Of a stretch of 64,000 bases of DNA, positions 41,368-48,052 are shown piece after piece. The stretch covers positions 62,001 through 126,000 of the forward strand of contig CAJTUB010000001.1 of assembly GCA_910579465.1 (NCBI GenBank), written 5' to 3'. Below the pieces are notes generated by a model. That model had not been told where the DNA came from. It did no database searches and worked only from the letters and a program-made list of their open reading frames with translations. The translations under genes were made by a program, and so were the position numbers. Every line of letters starts with the position of its first letter. Position 1 is the first letter of the stretch. The stretch is from an uncultured Lachnospiraceae bacterium. Lineage in GTDB: Bacteria > Bacillota > Clostridia > Lachnospirales > Lachnospiraceae.

Positions 41368-42582
41368 GTGAGAAATCGAAAATACAGCAGGGCGTTGCTT
41401 TGCCTGAGTGCAGCGGCGCTTACGGGAATCCTGCAGGGCAATGACGCAGGTGCGGCAGTGACGGGGAAAGAGTCCGTGGCTGTGGAGCATGCGGCGGTGC
41501 TGCAAAATGACCTTCTGGATATAAAAAATATATGGAAGACGATAGATACAGAAGGGCTGTACATAGAGGGTCTGGAAGATGTCGGCGAGTACGTACTGCA
41601 GCAGGTACAGGAGGAGGAAGCAGGAGAGCTTGCCCTGTTTGCACGGACCGGCAGTATTGTCGGAACGCGTGCCTATGCGAATGTAGTGAACTATGTAAAT
41701 GTACGCCAGAAGCCAGGGACTTCCTCAAAGGTAGTCGGAAAGCTTTTTTCCGGCTGTGTGGCAACCGTCCTTGAGGACAAGGGCGACTGGGTGTATGTCA
41801 ATTCCGGCAATGTCACGGGTTATGTCGTGAAGCAGTACCTGCTGTTTGGCGGGGAAGCGGAGCAGGCTATCGCAAAGAAATATACACCGAAGATTAAGGT
41901 AACTGCAAATGTACTGAATATCCGTTCCGGTGCAGGAACCAATTATAAGATAATCGGGAGCTTTACAAACGGTGCAGAAGCGGAGCTGTTAGAAAAGGGA
42001 AAGGACTGGATGAAAATCCGTTTTTCTTCCGGCGGCACAAAAAAGACCGGTTATGTCTATGCGAAGTATGTAAAGGTAACAGGTGAGCCGCGGTACGGGG
42101 AAACGCTTGCCGAGGAGGCAGCAAGAATCGCCGCAGAGAAAAAAGAGGCGGCAAAAGCAGCAGCGCAGGCAGAGGCAGACCGGAAAGCAGCCGCAGCAAA
42201 GGCAAAGGCGGACAAGGCAAAGCAGGTAGCAGATTATGCAAAGACGGCAGTCGGAACCGCGTATGTCTGGGGCGGTACAAGTATAAGTAGCGGCGTAGAC
42301 TGCTCGGGACTCTGCTATGCGGCATATAAAAAGTTCGGTTATACCCTGCCACGTGTTTCAAGAGATATGGCAGCAAGCAGGTCTTTGTTATCCGTAACAC
42401 CGAATACGACCTACTTGAAGGCAGGAGACCTGGTATTCTATGCTTCCGGCGGTGTCGTGGACCATGTGGCAATGTATATCGGAAACGGACAGGTGGTACA
42501 CGCTTCGGATTACAGCACAGGCGTGATTATCTCAAGATACAATTACCGGACGCCGCACAGTGCCAAGCGTGTCATTTATTAA
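41368..42582 (+). CDS. Secreted SH3b-SH3b-NlpC/P60 cell wall hydrolase
   Basis: 404 residues with a signal peptide to about 30 (RALLCLSAAALTGILQGNDAGAA), two bacterial SH3 domains (about 100-157 and 175-237), an alanine/lysine-rich helical linker (about 246-292) and an NlpC/P60 domain. The catalytic triad is visible: cysteine 312 in GVDCSGLCY, histidine 366 in VDHVAMY and histidine 378 in VVHASD. Such enzymes cut gamma-D-glutamyl-diamino acid bonds in peptidoglycan. GTG start at 41368 with AAGGAGG about 7 bases before. The promoter carries a palindromic operator. Confidence 0.92.
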   Translation: MRNRKYSRALLCLSAAALTGILQGNDAGAAVTGKESVAVEHAAVLQNDLLDIKNIWKTIDTEGLYIEGLEDVGEYVLQQVQEEEAGELALFARTGSIVGTRAYANVVNYVNVRQKPGTSSKVVGKLFSGCVATVLEDKGDWVYVNSGNVTGYVVKQYLLFGGEAEQAIAKKYTPKIKVTANVLNIRSGAGTNYKIIGSFTNGAEAELLEKGKDWMKIRFSSGGTKKTGYVYAKYVKVTGEPRYGETLAEEAARIAAEKKEAAKAAAQAEADRKAAAAKAKADKAKQVADYAKTAVGTAYVWGGTSISSGVDCSGLCYAAYKKFGYTLPRVSRDMAASRSLLSVTPNTTYLKAGDLVFYASGGVVDHVAMYIGNGQVVHASDYSTGVIISRYNYRTPHSAKRVIY

Positions 42583-42610
42583 GCAAAGAAGAAAAGAGGA
42601 AGCAGGAAGG

Positions 42611-42644
42611 AAAGGGACTGTCGCAGGAAGCGCGGTCCCTTTTT
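42611..42644 (+). terminator. Terminator of the NlpC/P60 gene
   Basis: AAAGGGAC pairs with GTCCCTTT, with further inner pairs, and is followed by TTTTG. It sits about 28 bases after the stop. Confidence 0.85.
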
Positions 42645-42818
42645 GCAAGTGGAGAGGAGTATTCTGCGACAGTATTGGTGGAAGCCGGTCCGGGGAATAG
42701 TAAGGTCTTTGCAGGTTTGGATGCTTTTTAAATTATGTAGAAAATTGTGGAAGATAGTATATTTGTGAGGTATAATATAGGAGAACTAATGTTATATGGT
42801 GAAGAAAGACAAAAATAG

Positions 42819-42914
42819 GTTACCCGGATTATTGAATATCCATATGATGCAATTTGGGTATATGGTGTGATTGCGAATGGAACAAGCGGAAAGGAATGGA
42901 AAAAAGTTCAATAA
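42819..42914 (+). pseudogene. Possible 31-codon remnant upstream of an unknown gene
   Basis: One frame runs open from after a TAG at 42816 to TAA at 42912 and reads like protein (IIEYPYDAIWVYGVIANG, ending EWKKVQ). It has no start codon with a ribosome binding site. It could be the tail of a degraded gene or chance. It ends directly at the AGGAGG that begins the 12-codon frame at 42925. The rest of 42645-42818 is AT-rich with a TATAAT at 42771. Confidence 0.3.
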
Positions 42915-42944
42915 GGAGGAACAGATGAAAAAGGGGGCGAAAGG

Positions 42945-43970
42945 ATGCACTATGCAAGCTTAGAGCAAAGAATGGCGCGGGCATACCTTGCGATGCTGCC
43001 GGATTTTGTTCCGGCGGCGGATGCCGGTGTCAGCGTTACTGAGCAGAGGGAATTTTATGACCTTATGAAAAAATTGTATCAGTTATTATTTGATGAACCA
43101 TTACGGATTGTCCCGGCGGTGCATGAGGACGACGCATTTCCCTCCCGCTATAAGAAGGGATATGGAAAGCCGGAGCTGGAAGCGCATGTACTGAAAATAA
43201 AAAAAGCGATGGAAGGGCTACTTAAAACTATGTTCCTGCTCGGGCAGGGAGCTGACGTAAAACTAAATAAAAGGCAGTTAAAGGTTTTATCTGACATAGG
43301 AATCGGGGATTTTGATACGCTGCCGGCTGCATGGACGTGGATGTCAAGGCGCCCCGGTGCTAATCCGGTTGCGTTTGCGTATTGCCTTTTTGATGAAAAG
43401 CATGTTTACAGCATCGATGTGTATGCCCGTCTGCTGGGCGAAGAGCCGTTCCGTAAGCTTGAGCAATGGATGCTGTCACAGGGCTATCAGGCATATGACA
43501 GATATAAGACGGACTGGGTGGATTATCAGCTGACGCTTGCCTATGCAAATCCGGCGTGGGGCGGTGAGCGCCCGAATATCGGAAATGAGTATAAGGTTAA
43601 GCATACGGGAATTTCAGCGCAATACGACGCCTATGTGGAAAATCCTGTCAGCCTCGGGCTGTGTATCCCCTATGGGCTGAAAGGCTTTTTAGAGCAGTTT
43701 GACCGGATGAATCAGAGGCTCAGGGAGTTTGTGATCGGACGGACCAAAAGGTGCGACGGGTGCCGGTACTGCGTCCAGACGGATAAAACCGGAAAACGTC
43801 CTCTCGCCTGTATTCCTATCGTATACAAAGAAACAGAGTACCGGCTGTGCCCGTACTTTCCGGGCTATAATTACAGCTGGGCGAGCCTTGATGATGCTCT
43901 CGCAGAGAATCTTATTGCGTTTCTGACCTTTATGGACGGCTATGCAGGAGAGGGCAGCAAGGCAAAATAA
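42945..43970 (+). CDS. Hypothetical protein with CxxCxxC motif near the C-terminus
   Basis: 341 residues, soluble, not recognised. The N-terminal half is helical and charged; the C-terminal part has a CDGCRYC-containing cysteine cluster (residues about 267-273) and further cysteines at ACIP and LCPYF, which could bind zinc or iron. It lacks signal peptide and membrane segments. The region is more AT-rich upstream than the flanks. The ATG at 42945 has only a weak purine stretch; a 12-codon frame with a strong ribosome binding site (42925-42963) overlaps its start in another frame. Function unknown. Confidence 0.7.
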   Translation: MHYASLEQRMARAYLAMLPDFVPAADAGVSVTEQREFYDLMKKLYQLLFDEPLRIVPAVHEDDAFPSRYKKGYGKPELEAHVLKIKKAMEGLLKTMFLLGQGADVKLNKRQLKVLSDIGIGDFDTLPAAWTWMSRRPGANPVAFAYCLFDEKHVYSIDVYARLLGEEPFRKLEQWMLSQGYQAYDRYKTDWVDYQLTLAYANPAWGGERPNIGNEYKVKHTGISAQYDAYVENPVSLGLCIPYGLKGFLEQFDRMNQRLREFVIGRTKRCDGCRYCVQTDKTGKRPLACIPIVYKETEYRLCPYFPGYNYSWASLDDALAENLIAFLTFMDGYAGEGSKAK

Positions 43971-44065
43971 GTTGTCCTTCGGACAGATGCAAAACTAAGC
44001 TGCTGCACAGCCTTTGGAACTTTCCCAGGTTATTCAAAAAATGCAGAAATTCAAGAAAAAAATGG

Positions 44066-44094
44066 TTGACTTTTAGGAAAGAGTATGTTACACT
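44066..44094 (+). promoter_or_regulatory. Promoter of infC-rpmI-rplT
   Basis: TTGACT (44066-44071) and TACACT (44089-44094) with a 17-base spacer, immediately before the structured leader. Confidence 0.8.
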
Positions 44095-44099
44095 ATAAA

Positions 44100-44232
44100 A
44101 GCTGTGTAAGCAAAAGCAGAGTATCCGCTCTCACCTTCCGCGTACTGAGGTACTGCAAAAAGGTCTGGTTAAGTTTAGTTCCCGTTAGGGGTTATTTATG
44201 CGGATAGTCTGTGACTGTCCGCTTTTTTTCAT
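44100..44232 (+). ncRNA. Ribosomal protein L20 leader with terminator
   Basis: The leader resembles the Firmicutes L20 leader: AGCAGAGTATCCGCTCTCACCTT at its head, then a pairing with GCGGATAGTC at 44200-44209, and the terminator hairpin GCGGATAGTC/GACTGTCCGC followed by seven U (44222-44229). The head can alternatively pair with the left terminator arm (ATCCGC with GCGGAT), an antitermination switch. L20 binding is thought to favour termination, controlling infC, rpmI and rplT. Confidence 0.85.
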
Positions 44233-44268
44233 GGGAAGTATATATTATGATTACGGAGGTACAAAATC

Positions 44269-44775
44269 ATTAGCGATTTAATGTTGAATGAACAAATCAG
44301 GGACAAGGAAATCCGCCTGGTGAGTGAGGACGGAGAACAGCTTGGTATTATGTCTGCCAAAGATGCCTTGAAGATGGCAAAGGAAGCCGGTCTTGATTTA
44401 GTAAAGATTGCGCCGGCTGCGAAACCGCCGGTATGCAAGATTGTTGATTACGGCAAGTATCGTTATGAGATGGCAAGACGTGAAAAGGAAGCCAAGAAAA
44501 AGCAGAAGGTGACCGAGGTAAAGGAAATCCACTTATCTCCGAATATTGATGTGAATGACCTCACCACAAAGGCAAACCAGGCACGCAAGTTTTTGGAAAA
44601 GGGCAACAAGGTGAAAGTTGCATTGCGGTTCCGTGGTCGTGAAATGGCACATATGGCAACAGGCAAGGAAGTATTGGATTCTTTTTTTGAAAAACTTTCT
44701 GATATTTCCGTAGTAGAAAAACCGGCAAAGCTGGAGGGAAGAAGCATGATTATGGTGCTTTCCGAAAAGCGGTAG
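44269..44775 (+). CDS. infC: Translation initiation factor IF-3 (ATT start)
   Basis: A 168-residue IF3 with the N-domain EIRLVSEDGEQLGIMSAKDAL and C-domain KEIHLSPNIDVNDL, separated by the lysine-rich linker. It prevents premature 50S joining and inspects the start codon. The first reading-frame ATG is 44281, but GGAGGT at 44255-44260 is placed for a start at 44269, where the codon is ATT (an ATC at 44266 is the alternative). A rare start codon in infC is a known self-limiting feature. Followed by rpmI and rplT. Confidence 0.92.
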   Translation: MSDLMLNEQIRDKEIRLVSEDGEQLGIMSAKDALKMAKEAGLDLVKIAPAAKPPVCKIVDYGKYRYEMARREKEAKKKQKVTEVKEIHLSPNIDVNDLTTKANQARKFLEKGNKVKVALRFRGREMAHMATGKEVLDSFFEKLSDISVVEKPAKLEGRSMIMVLSEKR

Positions 44776-44863
44776 TACAGGCGCATGAATGCACAGGCTT
44801 GTGCTTCATACAAATAATTATCAATACGGCGGACATGCCGTAAACAGTGAAGGAGGAACTAAC

Positions 44864-45061
44864 ATGCCGAAGTTAAAGACAAATAAGGCAGCAACAAAGC
44901 GTTTTAAAATGACGGGAACCGGTAAGCTGAAAAGAATGAAGACCGGTAAGCAGCATATCTTAACGAAGAAGTCTTCTAAAACGAAGAGAAATTTAAGAAA
45001 AGCTACCATGACCGATAAGACAAACGAGAAGAATATGAAGAAAATTTTACCTTATCTCTAA
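44864..45061 (+). CDS. rpmI: 50S ribosomal protein L35
   Basis: A 65-residue, highly basic protein beginning MPKLKTNKAATKRFKMTGTG, the L35 signature. It follows infC by 88 bases and precedes rplT by 27. TGAAGGAGG lies before the ATG. Controlled by the leader ahead of infC. Confidence 0.98.
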   Translation: MPKLKTNKAATKRFKMTGTGKLKRMKTGKQHILTKKSSKTKRNLRKATMTDKTNEKNMKKILPYL

Positions 45062-45088
45062 GATTTGGTGTGAAGGAGGGAAAACAGA

Positions 45089-45445
45089 ATGGCAAGAGTT
45101 AAAGGCGGTTTAAACGCAAAAAAGAAACATAACAGGGTGTTAAAGCTGGCAAAGGGATACAGAGGAGCCAGAAGTAAGCAGTATAGAATTGCAAAGCAGT
45201 CCGTTATGAGAGCACTCACTTCTTCTTTTGCAGGAAGAAAAGAAAGAAAGAGACAGTTCAGACAGTTATGGATTGCCCGTATCAATGCAGCTGCCAGAAT
45301 GAATGGTCTTTCTTACAGCAAATTTATGTACGGCTTAAAGCTGGCAGAGGTTGAGGTAAACAGAAAGATGCTTTCCGAAATGGCAATCAACGATCCGGAA
45401 GGCTTCACCGCATTAGTCGAAGTCGCAAAAGCAAAACTTGCGTAA
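45089..45445 (+). CDS. rplT: 50S ribosomal protein L20
   Basis: A 118-residue L20 with the basic extension (RVKGGLNAKKKHNRVLKLAKGY) and the conserved C-terminal EVNRKMLSEMAINDPEGF. L20 is an early assembly protein of 23S rRNA and the presumed repressor acting on its own leader. AAGGAGG lies before the ATG at 45089. It is followed by an unusually long perfect terminator stem. Confidence 0.98.
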   Translation: MARVKGGLNAKKKHNRVLKLAKGYRGARSKQYRIAKQSVMRALTSSFAGRKERKRQFRQLWIARINAAARMNGLSYSKFMYGLKLAEVEVNRKMLSEMAINDPEGFTALVEVAKAKLA

Positions 45446-45460
45446 AGCAACGAGCTAAGA

Positions 45461-45526
45461 ACGAAATAAAACCGGGTGCCGGGAAGGAACTCCATGTTCC
45501 GTTCCCGGCACCCGGTTTTATTTCGT
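45461..45526 (+). terminator. Terminator of infC-rpmI-rplT with perfect 25-bp arms
   Basis: The 25-base arm at 45461-45485 (ACGAAATAAAACCGGG...) is exactly complementary to 45502-45526, with a 16-base loop. The right arm holds the GGTTTTATTT run. Such length is well beyond what termination needs. Confidence 0.9.
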
Positions 45527-45531
45527 ATCGC

Positions 45532-45728
45532 GGCGACTGCCGCGACCGAGGAAACGCGAAGCGTTTGCGAGGTGCGTAGCTCGTTGCAGGGGGAGGCGAC
45601 TGCCGCGACCGAGGAAACGCTTTGCGTTTGCGAGGTGCATAGCTCGTAGCAGGGAGCCCCGCCGGGAGGCGACTGCCGCGACCGAGGAAACGCTTTGCGT
45701 TTGCGAGGTGCATAGCTCGTTGCAGGGA
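45532..45728. repeat. Three-copy 60-base tandem repeat
   Basis: A roughly 60-base unit beginning GGCGACTGCCGCGACCGAGG starts at 45532, 45595 and 45668, with a short GC-rich insertion before the third copy. Each copy contains AAACGC/GCGTTT (loop TTT or GAA), CGAGG direct copies and ends near TAGCTCGTTGCAGGG. GCAACGAGCTA at 45448-45458 is the inverse of the unit's end. No coding sense or CRISPR spacing is seen. Confidence 0.9.
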
Positions 45729-45751
45729 GGCGCCGGGAGGCTCATATAATT

Positions 45752-45907
45752 TTATTGTGCAGAGAATAATTCCTTGCCTACACTACAGACAGGACATTCA
45801 AAATCATCTGGAAGATCCTCAAACTTTGTGCCCGGAGCGATTCCGTTATCCGGGTCACCAGCTTCCTCATCATATACCCATCCGCAAACATCACAAACAT
45901 AGGTCAT
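45752..45907 (-). CDS. Rubredoxin
   Basis: A 51-residue protein with the two iron-binding knuckles CDVCGWVYDEEAGDPDNGI and CPVC, giving four cysteine ligands for one iron. It begins MTYVCDVCG. Rubredoxins move single electrons in anaerobes, for example in oxygen and peroxide detoxification. CGGAGGG is placed 8 bases before the ATG at 45907. The gene is bounded by the repeat array downstream and the structured element at 46046 upstream, and is a single-gene unit. Confidence 0.95.
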   Translation of the reverse strand: MTYVCDVCGWVYDEEAGDPDNGIAPGTKFEDLPDDFECPVCSVGKELFSAQ

Positions 45908-46045
45908 TGTCTTTCCCTCCGTTTTTTCAGATTTTATTGAATTATGCCGGGTTCTGCTGACAGGGAGGCATACATGCCGTTGTCAGCAAAAGGTAAAGTT
46001 AGTGTATGAAATTGTCAGGTTTTTATTCGCGCGAAGGCAAAGTGA

Positions 46046-46172
46046 GGATAGTGCAAATATATTTGCACTATCCGAGCGCACCCGCGGGGTCAAATACCCT
46101 GCCTCTCTGGGGCAGACAAGCGAAAGAGAAGCTAAGTCATGCCCAGGGCTTTCGCTGCGGGGTATTTGACCC
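46046..46172. repeat. Palindromic structured element upstream of liaF-like gene
   Basis: A perfect 28-bp palindrome occupies 46046-46073 (arms GGATAGTGCAAATA/TATTTGCACTATCC). Next, GGGTCAAATACCC (46087-46099) pairs with GGGTATTTGACCC (46160-46172) around a 60-base loop that contains AGCGAAAG/CTTTCGCT. Both could fold as RNA or be a mobile-repeat remnant. Region 45908-46344 otherwise contains no gene. Confidence 0.75.
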
Positions 46173-46267
46173 GGAAAACAGAATGTGCCACGCAGACTGT
46201 CCCGCGCTTTGGTTGGCAGCGCATCCAATGATTAGAAAATGATTAAAAAATCTAATGGTAATCTAAC

Positions 46268-46296
46268 TTGAACTGTAGCGGCGTATGGAGTACAAT
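46268..46296 (+). promoter_or_regulatory. Promoter of liaF-like/DUF4097 operon
   Basis: TTGAAC (46268-46273) and TACAAT (46291-46296), 17-base spacer, about 49 bases before the ATG. Confidence 0.7.
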
Positions 46297-46344
46297 AAAT
46301 GAAAGTAAGGGAATACAGAAAAGAAGAAAGGGGTTTTTCAGAAA

Positions 46345-47004
46345 ATGAGAGATAAAATAGCGAATATTTTATGGGGACTTGCGCTGATTGCGGCAGGTAT
46401 TATAGTAGGTGGCAAGGTGATGGGCTTTTGGGAATTATCCGTATCTTTATGGGACTGGTGGCCGTTACTTATTATTTTTCCGTGCTTTGTCAGCATGTTA
46501 AGGAATGGTCCGGGACCGGTCAATATGATTCTCATGCTATGCGGCGTGCTGTTGCTGTTGGAGGCAAATCGGGTAATAGAGCCAGGGGTGCTTGCAAAAG
46601 TCCTGCTGCCTGCGGTTTTTATTATTATCGGTGTGTTCCTGCTGTTCGGAAGCATATTTGTGGGAGGACGGCGGCGTTATCGTGGAAATCTGGCGTATAC
46701 GGCAACCTTTGCAGGAAATGTTGTTGTGCCTTCGGATGGCGGCGCGTTCCAGGGCTGTGCTGCCGAGGCAGTATTCGGAGGTTTGGATCTGGATTTAAGA
46801 AATACCATCATAGAAGATGGGGCAGTGATTGATGCCGTCGGAATTTTTGGCGGGGTGGACATCAAGGTCCCGGAAGGAGTGAATGTGAAGCTGAAGCGGA
46901 CGGCGCTGTTTGGCGGTGCGAAAAACCATGTAAGAGGCCAGAACGGAGGTCCGGTGCTTTATGTGAACGCATTATGTATGTTTGGAGGTGTTGATATCAA
47001 ATGA
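46345..47004 (+). CDS. LiaF-like membrane protein
   Basis: 219 residues: four hydrophobic segments (ILWGLALIAAGIIVGGKV, WPLLIIFPCFVSML, VNMILMLCGVLLLLE, KVLLPAVFIIIGVFLLFGSIF) followed by a cytoplasmic-side beta-rich domain. The C-terminal part has repeated FGG motifs (EAVFGGLDLDLR, GIFGGVDIKVPE, CMFGGVDIK), the pattern of LiaF-like cell-wall-stress response proteins that repress LiaRS-type signalling. No liaRS is adjacent. It overlaps the DUF4097 gene by 4 bases (ATGA), so the pair act together. Confidence 0.8.
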   Translation: MRDKIANILWGLALIAAGIIVGGKVMGFWELSVSLWDWWPLLIIFPCFVSMLRNGPGPVNMILMLCGVLLLLEANRVIEPGVLAKVLLPAVFIIIGVFLLFGSIFVGGRRRYRGNLAYTATFAGNVVVPSDGGAFQGCAAEAVFGGLDLDLRNTIIEDGAVIDAVGIFGGVDIKVPEGVNVKLKRTALFGGAKNHVRGQNGGPVLYVNALCMFGGVDIK

Positions 47005-47978
47005 ACGTAGTACAAAAGGTAATCAAATATTGTGCCATGGCGTTTGCGGTGTTTCTTTCGATGGTTATTTTCAGTTCCATTATTGCCGTGGTACTCGGAG
47101 TCGCTGCGGGAAGCGGATTCTATGAGGAAAGAGAGCGGATAAATCTGTCAGAACAGTATTCTGCCGCAGAAATAGAAGAGCTTGGGATAGACCGGATTAT
47201 GATAGAATGTCCGGCAGAAATCCTTGTAAAACCGGGAACAGAGCTTGCAATCGAGGCACAGAATGTAACAGAGGATTACCAGATCCGCTGCAGCAACGGA
47301 GCCCTCCGCTTAGAAAGTAAAAGAAAGCACTTCTTTTTCTCGTTTACCTTTTCCCTGTTCGGGTGGGGAGCGGAGCAGGGGACAGTCGTTGTGACAGTTC
47401 CGGAGGGCTATGTGCCGAAGGAGTTCAAGCTTGACAGCGGCGCGCAGCCGGTGCTCGTAGAGAATCTGAATACAAAGCAGCTGACGGTAGACAGCGGAGC
47501 AGGCAATGTTACAATTGCAGCCCTGCAGGCGGAAAAGCTGCATATGGATACCGGCTCCGGACGGGTCAGTATAACAGATGCGGCTGTAAAGGAAACTTCG
47601 ATTGACAGCGGAGCAGGACGGGTAAAGGTGGAAAATTCAGAACTCGGAATCCTGCATCTGGACAGCGGTTCCGGAGCAGTGGAGTTCCAGAATGTAACGG
47701 CTGAGGATGTAAAGGTGGATAGCGGCTCCGGCTCGATAGAATGGAGCGGGACACTGACCGGAAGATGCTATTTTGATACCGGAAGCGGCGGACTCAGGCT
47801 GCGGCTTTCCGGAACAGAAGCAGACTACCGGCTCAGGCTTGACAGTGGTTCCGGAGATGTCCGTATTAACGGGCGGAAGACAGGCGATGGAAGCTACGGA
47901 ACGAATGTACGCGGGGAACTGCAGATCGACAGCGGTTCCGGGGCAGTCAATATAAGCTTTGAAGAAGATTCGCAATAA
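47001..47978 (+). CDS. DUF4097 family beta-solenoid protein with DSGSG repeats
   Basis: 325 residues with one N-terminal membrane helix (KYCAMAFAVFLSMVIFSSIIAVVLGVAA) and an extracytoplasmic region that contains nine D(S/T)G(A/S)(G/Q) units spaced about 19-24 residues: LDSGA, VDSGAG, MDTGSG, IDSGAG, LDSGSG, VDSGSG, FDTGSG, LDSGSG, IDSGSG. This predicts a right-handed beta-helix. DUF4097 proteins often pair with LiaF-like or PspC proteins in envelope stress modules. Coupled to the LiaF-like gene by a 4-base overlap. Confidence 0.82.
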   Translation: MNVVQKVIKYCAMAFAVFLSMVIFSSIIAVVLGVAAGSGFYEERERINLSEQYSAAEIEELGIDRIMIECPAEILVKPGTELAIEAQNVTEDYQIRCSNGALRLESKRKHFFFSFTFSLFGWGAEQGTVVVTVPEGYVPKEFKLDSGAQPVLVENLNTKQLTVDSGAGNVTIAALQAEKLHMDTGSGRVSITDAAVKETSIDSGAGRVKVENSELGILHLDSGSGAVEFQNVTAEDVKVDSGSGSIEWSGTLTGRCYFDTGSGGLRLRLSGTEADYRLRLDSGSGDVRINGRKTGDGSYGTNVRGELQIDSGSGAVNISFEEDSQ

Positions 47979-48052
47979 GGCGGGACAAGGAAGCCGCTGC
48001 AAAAGCAGAGTGATATGAGGGAAGAATTCACCTGCCGCTGCAGCGGCTGTTC

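Noticed and set aside
45532..45728. CRISPR array
   Set aside because: Only three long units, no uniform 24-40-base repeats with unique spacers, and no cas genes.
45405..45745. Reverse-strand frames across the 60-base repeat, reading a recurring RKRKAFPRSRQS-like peptide
   Set aside because: The pattern is the translation of a tandem DNA repeat; no ribosome binding site and a stable terminator lies inside.
45983..46242. Frames on both strands over the palindromic element
   Set aside because: Both simply translate the structured element and show no protein-like features.
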